A stretch of DNA of 64,000 nucleotides, taken from NCBI RefSeq assembly GCF_002234675.1, contig NC_019871.2, positions 15,780,331 through 15,844,330 on the forward strand, written 5' to 3'. Position numbers and translations under genes: made by a program. Shown one piece after another: positions 46,075-63,438 of this stretch (position 1 is its first letter; the number at the start of each line of letters is the position of its first letter). This DNA is from Oryzias latipes (Eukaryota; Chordata; Actinopteri; Beloniformes; Adrianichthyidae). The notes beneath the pieces are model-generated. The model did not search any database. It saw only the letters and a program-made list of their open reading frames with translations, and had not been told where the DNA came from.

Positions 46075-49000
46075 ATGTCAGCGCATTTCTTCACCGCTCA
46101 CCTGCGGGTCCCTCGGGGGCTCGGTGCCGTCATAGAGGGACTGGCCCGGGAAGTCCTCCGGGATCAGCCGGAAAACATCCCAGAATATGCTGCAAACTAT
46201 TTTAATGGACTTCTCCGACAAAGAGAAGGTAAGTGCAGTACGTGCAGTACCCGGGGGGTCTGGAATTGCTGAGAGTTTGGGGAGGGCTATAAGTATATAC
46301 ATAAATAAATGCGATTTACCATTTTTCACATTTGAGGGACAGTCACCGCATTGCCCCCTGTTTCCCATGCCTATATTCAGGCTTGTTGTACTCTCTTTTT
46401 GAATGAAAAAAATACTTTCTATAATATCCTAGTATAATATCATGGTGGCGTAGCACTTTTCCCTCACAGCAAAAAGGCCTCCTAGTTTAAGTCCCGGCTG
46501 GGGGACCTGAAACAGAACACCAATGGGGAACCTTTTTGTGTGGAGTTTGCATGTTCTCCCTGTGCATGCGTGGGTTTTCTCTGGGGACTCTGGCTTCCTC
46601 CCATCATCCAAAAACGTGGGTTAACTGGTTGCTATAAATTGTCCCTAGCTGTGAATGTGAGTGTGCATGGGTGTGTGATTGTGGTCCAGGGTGTCCCCTG
46701 CCTTTGCCCACGAGTGGCCGAGATAGGCTCCGGCAGCTCAGTGACCCTGAAAGGGACAAATTGGGTTTAGAAGATGAATGAATGGTATGGTACTTTTGTT
46801 TCTTTCTTTCCTAGAGAGTGGCGTGGACCCTGCTGCGTGGGCGGCCAAACTAGAAGATAGATACCACAACAACCATGACTTCACTGATGTATGGTTTCCA
46901 TTCTAACTACTATTTCCTGTAAAAGTTTAACTGTAATATAATTTCTTGAAATCACATTTTAAATTAATAAGTAAAAAACAAAAGTATTTTTAACCCTAAT
47001 ATGCTTTAAGCAAGACAGACCAATAACCATTGTTTCTGATTTAAATATCATATTTCTATGTAAAGTTCATAACCACAAGATGACTCCACCCCAGCCCTGC
47101 ACTTTCTTTTCTCAAACCACATTGTGCAGATGTTATCCATACCAAGAACTTCAATAAATTGAAAGAAAAGGGTTTTTTTCTCTGGTTATTTTCTTTTTAC
47201 CTTTTCTCTTCCTATAGCTTTATGTAACCTTTGGCACAGATTAAATAATTTCATTACATTCCCTGGTATGAACAGTTTTTATGTCATTGTTGTAATAATT
47301 GCTTATGAAAAATAGTAAATCTGGGAAGTTGCTTTGATCCTGTTTTTGCTACTTTTTATCTTTAGTCTAATAACATTTTTTCTTCTGCCTATTGCAGGTG
47401 GCTGAAAAGAAAAGTGCACCCGAGATGACTTGTTCTACGTGAGTCTCACTCTGTTTTCAGTGAGAAGGATCAACAGAAGACAGAGAGGGACAGATAGAAG
47501 CAAAGGCCAGCCGGGCTGTAATAAAATTACAGCGTTCCTTATCAATAACACTGGTTCTTAGAGGATTCCAATTTTAGATACGGTGATTTATTTATCTGGT
47601 CTGAATTAAAGCATCCTAGAAAAAATGTGTCATCAGTCACCAGTAATAAGCTGTACTCACGAAGAAGTTCATTTACTGTAGAAATTAATGGATAAACACC
47701 TTTTTTTTAAAGTTGGCATCCAATTTTATGAGGATTAAAATGTTTAAGGATTTTAAAGGATCAGTCCTTGAGTCTTCATGGTTTAAATTAATTTTTTTTA
47801 AGTGCTTAGATCAGTGCAGTACGTTTAGACTTGCAATCCCACAAAACTTAGAGGTAGAGGCAGAATTTATTATCATGAGACCAAAAGCTACAGAAGAGCA
47901 ATCCCAGAATTCCATTCAGTGTGTAGAAGACTGTCTTTTTTATTTTTTTCTTCCACAAGAATTGATTTAATCACTAGCTTGGCTTCCTTCTCATTTTTGC
48001 GACCCTCTTTTTTTTTTTTTTACTTCATAGAGATGCATTTGAGAAGCCTCAAATAAAAGAAGAATCAAGTTATCCTACAGAATCCTCAGCTCTTCTGACC
48101 AAACCCATCACTGCCTCTGAAAATTCGCTTTTGTCCCAAAGCTCTGAAGAATCTGACGTGCGATCAGATGAATCGAGTGGGACCGACGGAGACCAACACC
48201 TAAACCTAAACAGTCCAGATGTTGAAATGGGCAACACGGACTCCAAACCAACGAGTGCATTGTCATTGGCGGGAACTTCAAATGTTGATGTGGAGTTAGT
48301 GGATAAAGGAGGTGATGTGCAAAGAAGTCCACTTACACATAATCAATTTTTAGATCTAGAAGCAGAGGAAGTCTTACAACCTGCAGAATCAGTGAAAAAT
48401 CCCACAAACTCTGGACTAGCTGATGTAGACGATGTAGAACTTCATAAAACTGAGGAATCATTTGAAGGTGACGCACCTGTTTCTGAAGAAGAAAAAAGTG
48501 TGAAACTTCAGCTTGAGGTAGCTAATGAAGAGTTGTTCCTTTCTCAAAGCAAAATCTCTCAGGGCAGCCAGGATGAACCAGAACAAGCCCAGAGTGCAGA
48601 TGATGAGGATGCTGTTGCTTCATGTGGCGAAAACGATGATGGTGGGATTCCAACTGATGCCACATTAGTTTTTGATGACATCCCAAAGGAGGATTCTTTG
48701 GCTGAGCTGAGCTCAGATCAGCCCTCAAGTTCAGTTAGAATGGAAGGGTCAGAAGAAAAGACTTCAGCTGAAAACACACAAATGAACTTGTTAGAAGAGC
48801 AGCAGAAGGAAGCGTTAACTGAGCCTCCTGTTGGTTTAGTAGACCAAATCAGAAGTGATACAGAAGACCAATCTAAACCTGAAATGGAGGTTGACTCTGA
48901 AGGGGAACAAATGGAAAACCGGTCTTTGGCATTTGAAATAATGGAAGAGGATATGGACAAAAATAACTCCAATTTAAATGACAGTGATGATGGTGAGAAG

Positions 49001-49603
49001 GATAAAGGCGTTAAAAGCATCAGCGCATCAGATCAGCCCACCACCGAGGCAGAAAATGACATTCGAGTGGATAAAGCAGATCATAAAGATGAAGAGGAGA
49101 TGAGTGAAGGCCAGGATGAGCAGAGTCAAGAGACAGAAAAAGAGGCACATCCTTGCTCAAGAGAAGACGAGGGGACAGACGCGGGGGACGGAGATGAAGG
49201 GGAAACATGTATGCAGGGTAAAGGTGAGGTGGGGAACCAAGAAATGAAAGATGGTGAGATGGATGCCGATCCATCACAATTAACCCAGTTAAGTGGATCT
49301 ATGGCTGGAATGGAGGCAGAGAGCGAAACCTGTGAGGAAAGTGCACGCCTCTCACCACAGGAGAAGGAGGAAAGTCAGAAAGCTCTTGTGGAGACACAGC
49401 GAGAGAACACGGTGGGAAAAAAAGAGGTCGCCCAGGATGAAATGACTGATTTAAATCCACAGGAGAAGAGTGTTCCACTGGAATATGAGCAAACCAGCAA
49501 CCTCTCCCATAATGCAGACATAATAACTGAAAGCCATGAAGGAGAAAGGGCAGATGAACCTGAAAGGGACCCATCAGAACCTATAAGTCAAAAGGTAATC
49601 TGA
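46075..49603 (+). CDS. spa17: Sperm surface protein Sp17 homologue with long acidic C-terminal region, about 613 aa
   Basis: Exons 46075-46228, 46815-46888, 47398-47438 and 48031-49603. Residues about 9-52 form the RIIa dimerisation/docking domain (LRVPRGLGAVIEGLAREVL, IPEYAANYFNGLL). It is followed by DPAAWAAKLEDRYHNNHDF, closely matching mammalian SPA17, a flagellar/ciliary protein that binds AKAPs. The remaining roughly 520 residues, nearly all in one exon, are Glu/Asp/Ser-rich and low complexity. Mammalian SPA17 is only about 150 residues and ends in an IQ motif, which is absent here. The last three codons (GTA ATC TGA after CAAAAG) look like a splice donor read through, so a further exon is likely. 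No AATAAA is seen between 49604 and 51451. Neighbours nrgn and hepacam support orthology. Confidence 0.9.
46440..46783 (+). mobile_element. Common teleost SINE/LINE-like repeat, about 345 bp
   Basis: It has GTTTAAGTCCCGGCTGG, GTGGAGTTTGCATGTTCTCC, TGGCTTCCTCCCATCATCC and the tail GGCTCCGGCAGCTCAGTGA, GTTTAGAAGATGAATGAATGG. This combination is recognisable as a very abundant fish interspersed repeat. It lies in the first intron of spa17. Confidence 0.75.
46889..47397. other. spa17 intron 2, nothing recognised
   Basis: AT-rich intron. The next intron (47439-48030) is also without recognisable features apart from a poly-T run just before the exon 4 acceptor. Confidence 0.5.
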
Positions 49604-51451
49604 ACTCTTTATTTTTTCCACAAATTGTGCCTGACAAATGTACATAGACGTGCTGGCTTTATATTTGCCACCATAAGTTGAGTGTCACAGACTGTGGATA
49701 AAAACCTCCTCTTCACTCACAGGGAGGTTAAAGGTGTGATGAAGAGATTACAGTGTGCCCTGCTTTCATCACTCCCTATTGATGTCACTCCCACAAGAGT
49801 CACACACAAGAAGAATCAGAGCTTTAAACTTTCTGCCGTTAAACGATCAAAAACGTCTTCAGAAGTGTACCATATTCTATGTGACATTCATCACAGACTT
49901 CTGCTTCAAAGCGTGGCAGCAATTTCCATTGAAGTGTGTTGGATGCCATTTGAGGCCTTGTGCTCTGCCACATGGTTATAAAATCTGCAGTGCATCAGCT
50001 CTCCTCCCCTCTGAAAGCGGAGCAAAGACAGGAACTTGAGTCAGTAATCTGTAATCATAAAAAGGGAAAACGCCAAACAATTTGTCCTCTGAAGTGGCCC
50101 TTTAACATTTTTATGCTGTGACTGTTAGCCCTGTCAGATTCCTCCGGACTCGCTCTAATCACAACAGGGTGGGAGTGTGGGATGGGGGTACTCAGAGTGT
50201 TACCATGGTAACCCCCCCACCATCCAGCTCGCTTTTGGTGTCGTCATGGAATTAATAGAAGATGGTGATGCAGATAGTTGCTAGGCACCCTGGTAACAGT
50301 TATCTGCCTTTCAGACTAGTTCCTAACTCACTTATTACAAGCAAAACATCCCCCTGTGCGGTTCGGTTTTGTACAAGTTCTATCAGCTAAAACTGCTGCC
50401 TCACGGCCACTCGGCTGTGACCTGGCAGCTTTTCCATATGGTGTTGTAAAGTTTACACTTCAAATTTACAGTTTACTATAAAGCCCTATACATATATTTT
50501 ACCTCAGTCATGTCAGGTGGAGAATCGTCAATGATTGTTCTGCCGTGATCATAAAGCACCTGCATCATTTTCATTCTCAACATCAGTTTTACTACATAAT
50601 TGATAAGAATATGAACTAAGGCTGATAAAGCCACCTCCAAGCCATTAGACACAACTTTAAAATATATTGTGAATGGTTAGCAAGCTGACATGAGAGCATT
50701 ATCGTCAGGCATATACCTCTGATAGATGGATGTTTTCTGAATCTCCCTGTCTTGTCTGTGAGGCTGGCAGAGGCGTGTGGGCGGCCATACCAACTGGGAT
50801 CACAAGGATGGAGAGGGCTGAAAGCTCACTCGGCCTCTAATGAATGTACAACACCTCCCAGTGTAAAATAATCCAAGATGCTTTGACTGTTTGGTTTTTC
50901 ACACTATTTGGAGAATCCGGAACTCAGCAAATATCGTTTACGACCATCTGGGTTTTACAGTGCAACTCTATATTGGTCATCTTTACTTATTTCTGGAGTT
51001 AGTTTCTAAAAGAGAGTATTTTTCTATGCCTTTTACTTTCACAGTTTAGTGTCAAAAAGCTGTGAAACTCCTGTTAAACCTCTTCTTTTTTTTTTTTTTT
51101 GCTGTCACCTTACACAGGTAATAACGTGTCTATGTAGCTACACTGCCTTTTCTTTTGTTTAAAGTAAAATGAACTCAGCGGGTCAGAAACCTTAATGAGA
51201 CAGAAAAGATGAAACACATGCTGCTGTGTTTGTAGGAGGTCTCTCTTTCCCTCCCTCCATCCGTCCCTCTTTCTCTCCTCGCGCTCTTCTCATTCTGCGT
51301 GAGCGGCGGTTTCTGAACATACAGGGGGATTGTTAGTGAGAGCCAGCCAGGCATCTGTATTATTTCAGAGACTTATTTTCAAAAGGAAAAATTTAGGCAA
51401 GTTCCAGTGGGTCCGCTCACGGGAAGACTAAAGCCACCTCTGAGAAAAGAC
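49604..51451. other. Region between spa17 and neurogranin
   Basis: No exon is firmly supported. It holds a perfect X-box palindrome at 50199-50212. Positions about 51240-51451 are pyrimidine-rich (CCCTCCCTCCATCCGTCCC) and lead directly into the neurogranin start codon, so they are probably its promoter and 5' UTR. The absence of AATAAA after the apparent spa17 stop is notable. Confidence 0.45.
50199..50212. promoter_or_regulatory. Perfect palindromic RFX X-box
   Basis: GTTACCATGGTAAC is a perfect 14-bp palindrome matching the RFX consensus. It lies between spa17 and neurogranin, about 1.25 kb upstream of the neurogranin start. Confidence 0.55.
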
Positions 51452-51673
51452 ATGGACTGTCACAATGTGAGTAGATGCTTCCGATCAACTTTTTTTTGTC
51501 GTGAAATCTGTTTTCTTTTTTCTGTAACTATAAATACAGTTATTTAGAAAACACAAATAGCTTTTTTATGTGGTAAATGGTGCTTTGGAGGATTGTTGGT
51601 CCTCTATCAATGCTATCTGTTGTTTACTTGTGCTTCTAAAAATGTACATTTCTCTTATAACTAAGGCTTGAAA

Positions 51674-51732
<59 letters not shown>

Positions 51733-52912
51733 AATAAGATTATAGGATATTAGTGTTTGAATGTTGACATCAGTTCTTTGTCAAAGGAGGTCTAAGTCAG
51801 ATAAAAAGCCAGAAGGTTTGTGTGGCAATGAAGGCGAGTTTTTGTTATTTTTATTTTGGCCGTAAAAATACAGTCCATCTCTGTTACTGTCAGAGCTGGA
51901 TGCTGGCTGCTCGGTGAGCAGTCAGACTGATAGGCTAATGAAAGCTGGCTGCACAGGTGGGTGGTCACACTCCCACACTGGAGGGGTTTCACTGGAGACA
52001 TGATGCACTGCCTCAGCAAGATAGTGGGATGACAGTGGGATCATTCTATGGGCTGCCTTTGTATGAAATGTCAGTCTTCCACCACAGGAAAAGCACGGGC
52101 TTCAGTTGATCTCTTTTTCTTCCACACAGTTTAAATAGGTGTTTATATAACTTTTCAAAAAGCCTTGGCATTATTTTTTTTGACAGTCTGACAAGCCAGG
52201 GTTTTTTTTTTTCCTCCACCCACCCTCGCTTTCCTTTGGGACACTGTACTCGCAGTAGAGAGGAGCTGAGAGTGTTGACTGTAGCGACATTTCTGCTGGG
52301 TCATCCTTCTTGGGAAACTTGAAGAACAAGAACTTTTAATCCTTTTTTTGTGAATATTTTTTTTTACATGTTTTTCAGATTTTGGAAAAAGATTTTTGAC
52401 TTTTTTTTCCTATGTACTAAATACATACATGTGATGGAAATAGTGACAAATGAGAAAAAAATTTTTTTTAGCAATTTATTGCGAAAAAAAGCAAATTTGA
52501 AGAGAAGAAGAGACCTGCTGCTTAGAAAACCTCACCCGAAGAGATAAAGCAGTTGGGCGTATACCGTTTCACTTCCAAAACATGGTCTTTCAATTTGTCA
52601 AAGCTGAAATATTCTCACTCTCAGTAGTGCTTTTATTGAGAAATCATCATCAGATGATCCCAAAATCTGTTTCTCCTGCTGAGATGAGCTACGACTGGAT
52701 TGCTGTTTTACCAGGAGGAGTGCAGCCGGCCCCAGGAGGAGGAGGACATCATGGACATCCCCCTGGACGACCCTGAGGCCAACAGGGCAGCGGCCAAGAT
52801 CCAAGCGGGATTTCGTGGCCACATGACCCGTAAGAAGCTGAAACCAGAAGACAAAACAGAAGGGGAGGAGGTAAGCAGCAGTAAGATGGAGCTCAAAGGC
52901 CAAAACCAATAG
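51452..52912 (+). CDS. nrgn: Neurogranin (calmodulin-binding postsynaptic protein), about 70 aa
   Basis: Exon 1 (51452-51466) encodes MDCHN, like the five-codon first exon (MDCCT) of mammalian NRGN. Exon 2 starts at 52715 with [12 protein letters not shown] and [13 protein letters not shown], then the IQ motif [17 protein letters not shown]. Neurogranin binds Ca2+-free calmodulin in dendrites. The read-through stop is at 52910-52912 after [13 protein letters not shown]. Alternatively GAG then gtaagc at 52870 is a donor to 54293-54319, giving QPHQSGCL and a stop. In mammals the serine after IQA is the PKC site; here it is Gly. The acidic N-terminal patch and basic C-terminal run are kept. Splicing of the 3' part is uncertain. 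Confidence 0.9.
51675..51729. repeat. (TA)n microsatellite, about 55 bp
   Basis: A pure TA run in the intron between the two coding exons of neurogranin. Confidence 0.95.
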
Positions 52913-54292
52913 GTCAAAGGAATCCTCCTATTTTGAGTTACTGACTTACAGAAGCTGTCAATACAGGAAGTTGCAAGATTTGGGTTAGAGGGAGATGTTT
53001 TTGAAGACTTAAAGCCTTGATGTTATTATTAAAAAAAATTACAAATATTAGACAAAGTGACAAAGAGATTACCATTTTAAAGATGAAGAAATTCATTCGA
53101 ATCCTAACACAATTAAGTACATTTATTAAAGCGCCTTTAGGCTTAACTCAAGGGTGATATGCGCAAGACTCAACTGCATGACTCATTTAATTACCCCATA
53201 CTGTCTTCAACAACTGATGAGTCTTTCAGCCATTTTCTGCTTAAGGGTTTGGATGAATCTACTTTTGGTTTAATGTGAAATCACATATGCCAAAAAAGGT
53301 CTTCTTTCTAGGAAAATGTCATTTTGCATCATTAGAGGAAGAAAATCTGACTTTTTTTTTTCAAGAAAAATATTTTCTGCCACTTAGGCTTTGTGTTTTC
53401 ACATTGGAAACCTACTTCCAGAGCTTTTTAAAAACTATTTGAAATGCTTTCTAAAGAAAAGAAAAAAAAACATTTTCATGTTTTTAATAGCCTTGCAAAC
53501 CTGTTCTTTGTATGTAAAACATCCAAACTAAAAGTAGGGAGGGAATGTGCGGAAAACACAAATGATCTGCATCAATGGTTTTTCCGTAACCTAGTTGCAG
53601 CTGCTTTTTATCCTCAGGTAGGAAATGTATATTTAGCTTCAGGTGTTTCTCACTGCAGTTTATGTTTAAAAGGGCCAAGCAGAATTAATGGACCTGTCAG
53701 AATGGAAGCGAGCATCTTTAGCTCCTCTCACTGGGGTAGACCCCTTTTTTTTCTCTTTTTATAACTAGAGTACGCATCTGTCATTATCAGAAATCATAGG
53801 GAATTAAATTCACAGTCTGCGCATTCCTTTAAAACTGTGTTAATTTTAGTGACAGCAGCTACATAAATACAAAAATTGGAATCAGGGTTTGATCTATTTT
53901 AGTTGGTTCAGTTTCATTTTGTTGACAAGTTTTCTCCTAGTTTTCCTCGGTGTCATAGACTAACCTTGAACGAAGGAGGAACAGTTTTTGTAAACTATGC
54001 TGCTCCTGTTTCTGTTTTAAGAGACAGGAAGATCGGGGACAGTAGGGAAGGATGACACATCTGCACCAGAACACTAACGCCCCCCTGTCCTTACCTGGAT
54101 GAAGAGAAAGAGGAGAGGCGCGGCGGGGAGAGATGGCTGGCATCGGATGGCTCTTAGACACATCTTTTTAACCCCAGGAGGCTTTTTTTTTTCTTTTCTT
54201 TTTTTAAGCACAATTTAGCAGTAGAAAATGAACTGTTGAGGGTGTGTTATGTGAATTTTGTGAACTTTAACACTCCTTCTCTGCTTCTTCAG

Positions 54293-54319
54293 CAGCCTCA
54301 TCAGTCCGGATGTCTTTGA
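54293..54319 (+). other. nrgn: Possible third neurogranin exon with alternative stop
   Basis: The acceptor CTGCTTCTTCAG is followed by CAG CCT CAT CAG TCC GGA TGT CTT TGA, in phase with a donor after GAGGAG at 52870. Downstream sequence to about 54900 would be 3' UTR. Mammalian NRGN has extra non-coding 3' exons, so this may only be UTR. Confidence 0.4.
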
Positions 54320-54529
54320 CCCAGAATTTGCAACTCACTGCATGTACTTGTGAAACTTCTGGTAGTGTGCTACTTTACTGTGAATGTGAAGATGAATGTC
54401 CTCTAAATGCTAAACAGGGCTTTTTTGATGGATACGTGCATATTGTCTACAGTATAGACACTTTGTGTGCATCACTTTTAGTGATTAGTGGCTTTTGGCT
54501 TTTTCTTTTCTTTTGACCTGCTTGTATCT

Positions 54530-54535
54530 AATAAA
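54530..54535 (+). terminator. nrgn: Candidate polyadenylation signal for neurogranin
   Basis: AATAAA lies 211 bases after the alternative stop. A second AATAAA is at 54879-54884. Confidence 0.45.
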
Positions 54536-55577
54536 CCCTGCAATTGCAAAATTATTAAAATTTCCAAAATGAACAAAAATAGTAGTTATCTATGTCCTTT
54601 TTGTTTATCACTGTTTCTTTACCCACAATAGGTCTCCTTTCACTTTTAAGAGCATTTTCTATAAATCTGATCTCCCACAGTGAGCATGCATTCTTTCAAT
54701 ATTTTTTTGTCCTCCTTCCAAATCCATTTGTTTCACATCTTGCCAATGGACTTTTTTTCCCCCAACTACTGTGAATACAGCTGTGTATTTGTATTTTAAG
54801 AGTTTGCAGGAGCCTTTGTGCTACATAAGTACTTGAACAGTACCTTGTTGAACTTTGGAGTCGTCGTGCTTCAGTGCTAATAAATCCTCCATAAATAGAG
54901 TGAAATGTCCTTTTTAAATTTGATGTAAGGGAGTTTTTCCATCCAAACAGAAATCCTAATGTTACTTTAGTTTCATAATTGAATTACTGAGTGTTTTTAC
55001 ACTGTTTATCTGCAAAACAAAAAAAATTGAGTTTAATTGAAGGATGCAGGTTTCCGTAAAACGGACACAATGGTTTCTTACATCAGATATTCCCCTGAAT
55101 ATTTCATACGCAACCAACTGAAAATGCTAGATTCAGTTGCAAAACGCTCTATTACATGAAACCTGCTTTAATTATTATTATTAATTTTTTCAGTGCACAG
55201 TTAAAGACTGTGTTTTGCCTTAATCTGGAACCATTTTCAAAGTAATCCCAAACACTTGATCCACCCAGTGGCATGTCTGATTGCTGAAGGTTTTAAAACA
55301 CCTGCTTCTTTGCAACAGGGCTGTTTAAATAACAAAAAGTGTAACAGAGTTTCATCCTCATTTGGCCAGGCGGTCTTGTTCGCTTTGTGAGAAGCAGGAT
55401 AGTGCATCTTCAGCCTCCCAGCGCACCCACTCAGCCCACCCACACACATCTGAGCCACACAGCACATGGCACAATCTCAAACTGCACATGTATTCTCTCA
55501 CAGGAAGAACACGACCCATGCTTCAGCATGCATCTCACTCAAGTTACTCATTCCCACTTGTGCACATACACACATAC

Positions 55578-55593
55578 CACACACACACACACA
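55578..55593. repeat. (AC)n microsatellite
   Basis: A short CA run within a CACA-rich stretch. The frames across it are low-complexity artefacts. Confidence 0.85.
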
Positions 55594-56473
55594 TGCACTC
55601 TCTGACGGAGCTGTATCACCAGCTGTAGACACACCAACATCTTGTTAGAAGTGGTTTTGCAAAGCAGGAGCACAGACTTCCTTTTCAGGCTGCCATCTTT
55701 TCTCCACCTCTTCTTTATCAACATCCTGCTTAGGTTGGATGTAGACCCATTTCGCCTTTTTTTTTTCTCCTACCCAGTCCCATGAGGGGGTTGGTGGGGC
55801 CCACGGCCATGCTCTGCTGTCTCTTTAATGACTGTGGGTGAACAATCAATAAAATGCACACCTCCAAACATAGCACAGCTCCCACCTTTTGCTGTAGATT
55901 GAAATACTGACAGTAGGGGATAAAAAGAAACGTTTTCATGGAAATTGTGTTGGAACGTTGATATCAGCATGAAACACATGGTAGCTGAAACACATCATAA
56001 CATAATATCTTTGCCATTTACAGCATGTTTAGTTGGACCTGCACTATTTTAGGAAAACATCATAGGACAAAACTGCCTCACTTTATCAGTCAAGCAGCTT
56101 GTCAGCATGAGGAGATTCTCAGTCTCTGGGGAGATAATTAGAGAAGCATGAGCTAGGACAGACAGCAGGGGGCGCATTTATACTTTTGCCAGTGGTTATT
56201 CTGCTGGCTTGGCCTTCATAGGAAGGACTTTTTTTTAAAGTCGGTTTCACCGCTGAGCTATAATGAGAAACTTCAGAACTACTACCTTAAAGCTGCATAT
56301 ACTTCACCTAAAACAGCAGGGTTATGTACATCAGGTTTGTAAAAACATAGAGTGAACTAAGTTAAAAAAAGAAAAAGTGTACATTGTTTGTTTAAAAACG
56401 TCATTATAGCTTCTCCGATAAAATATTCACCCAGGTAAACTCTTTAGTTTTTCACTAGAAAAAGTCTGTCTGG

Positions 56474-56596
56474 CCTGCGACAGACTGCCGACCTGTCCAG
56501 GATGTCCCCTGCCTCTGTCCACGAGTGGCTGGGTGGGAAAAGCTCCGGCAGCCTGTGACCCCGAAAGGGACAAAACGGGTTTAGAAGATCAATAAA
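56474..56596 (+). repeat. 3' fragment of the same teleost repeat as 46440-46783
   Basis: It shares TGTCCCCTGCCT, CCACGAGTGGC, GCTCCGGCAGC, GTGACCC, GAAAGGGACAAA and GGGTTTAGAAGAT with the spa17 intron copy. Confidence 0.7.
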
Positions 56597-57602
56597 TGAA
56601 AGGTCCCTATTGGCTTAAATAGCTTTGGAAGATGAGAGGAATGGGGATGTGCTACTTTTAAAGAGGGCAGAGGTGAAGGGGAAAGGCTAGACTTTGATCG
56701 CTTGCTACACTGAAGACGCTGTGCACTGGGAGGACCGATGGCTCCAACAGTCCTTGCAAAGAAGTTTCCTCTGTCTCCAAACGAGATTTGGCAAAGTTGA
56801 AAAAGATTTAGGTTCAGATGTATTCTGATGTAACTGGCTCACATGGAAACACAAACTGCAATAAGTGTGTAACACGAGTAGCCTCACTTTTGTTGAGAAA
56901 AACTCCGCCTTATTTGTGCTCAATTTAAAAATTCTTATTTTTACTCCTTGAAGATTTTTTTCTCCATATTACAGTTTATGTCAAAACAAGACATCTTTCT
57001 TATAGACATTTAGGTTTCTATAAGCTTAATCCTCAACATATCTTCTGCTCCACCTGGAGGACAAGGTAGTCCACTTTGTTGCTTTATTTCTTTGAATGTC
57101 CTGCTTTTATTGCTGGGAAGCCATCAAAAAGATTTAGTACAAGGTTTAAGTCAAGAGAGTGGGCATGAGCAAAAGCTTTTATTTGTTCCTTTAAATTAAT
57201 AGTTGCTTGAGAATTATAACTTTGATGATGTTGGAACAGAGTTTTTGTTGTTTGTTCTGGAATAAAAAAAGACTCTTTTCAAGAAGTCTTGAACTATTCA
57301 AGACAAACGGCTGCCTTAAAATAAAATAAAAAACAATCTTTTTCTTTAAGCTACTTCTTAAAGGGCAAAGTTGAGAGGATGTGAGGATCTCATCTACACT
57401 ACGACTCTGTCTCACACACACACAGTTGGCTGTTGTTGGCTGTGACTGGGGTGCTGTTGGGAGAGTGGGGCTCAGTTCATCCAGGCAGAGGCCAGTGTTG
57501 CAGACAGGCAGGCAGCGGAGGGAGTGTTGCACTGCAGAGACGTGCCCAGGGTGGATAAACTATGCTCACTAAGAGGGAGAAAGACTCTGCCCGGGACGCA
57601 AA

Positions 57603-62661
<5,059 letters not shown>

Positions 62662-63051
62662 TGCCTGCATGTGCAGATGTTAGTTTTCACCTTGTAAAAC
62701 ATATAGTCTGTTACTCTGATGTGAGAATATGTGAAGCAGGAGGGTGAGAGGTTAGTTCACTTTCTGCCAGCTCCCCTTATCCGTCACATCTGTTTCTGTT
62801 CTGCACCGTTCTACTGTGTTGGGTTTGATTAAGACCTTTTCAAGGGAAAAAAAAATAAGTCTTTTCAACACAATGTAGTATTTTATGATTATGATATTGC
62901 ATCAATAGGCAATTTACAGTTGGATATTATGACACACCCCTGTAAATATGTAAGTTTATAGATTTATGGTTAAAAACAATTTGTTTCTGTTAAATAATTA
63001 AACCACACTTTATTTTTTACCCCAAAGTAGAGTCACTGTTAAACTCAAAAT

Positions 63052-63057
63052 AATAAA
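63052..63057 (+). terminator. hepacam: Polyadenylation signal of hepacam
   Basis: AATAAA lies about 390 bases past the stop. A second is at 63090-63095. 62662 to about 63115 is therefore the 3' UTR. Confidence 0.7.
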
Positions 63058-63438
63058 AATGTATGTATCTGGGTATGTATTTTTGTAACAATAAAATCAC
63101 AGATGTTTATGCTGTGCCTTCATCTCTTTTGATCCTAGTTTAAAATTACCTTTTTTCATTTACCTGTTTTATTTTGGGGATTCTGGACTGCAATACTTCT
63201 CTCAACCTATAGGTGTCACCCGAAGCTTTCATAAAGCATTACAGGCCGCTGAGTGGTGTTGAGGTTAACCGACGTCCATAGCCGACTAAGGGTTTTTTAT
63301 GTGGACGTTTTTTACTTTTTCTTTTTTTCTTTAACAAAATTTATAATATATTAAAACAGCCACCTCACCATGTGTATTTTCACTGAGTGAACTGTAAAAT
63401 GCACATAGACCAAGTGCAAGGTTTGGGACTCGATCCGG

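Larger units (their letters stand above)
52913..57602. other. Neurogranin 3' region and intergenic DNA before hepacam
   Basis: No convincing protein exon other than the possible 54293-54319. It contains a short (AC)n at 55578-55593, a SINE-tail fragment at 56474-56596 and a purine/pyrimidine-biased stretch leading into hepacam. Mammalian neighbours between NRGN and HEPACAM (VSIG2, ESAM and others) are not present here. Confidence 0.5.

Noticed and set aside
47713-47970. An 85-codon frame in spa17 intron 3
   Set aside because: AT-rich intronic sequence; exons 3 and 4 join in phase without it.
49682-50039. Frames after the apparent spa17 stop as further spa17 exons
   Set aside because: No acceptor in matching phase with recognisable sequence, and no IQ motif within.
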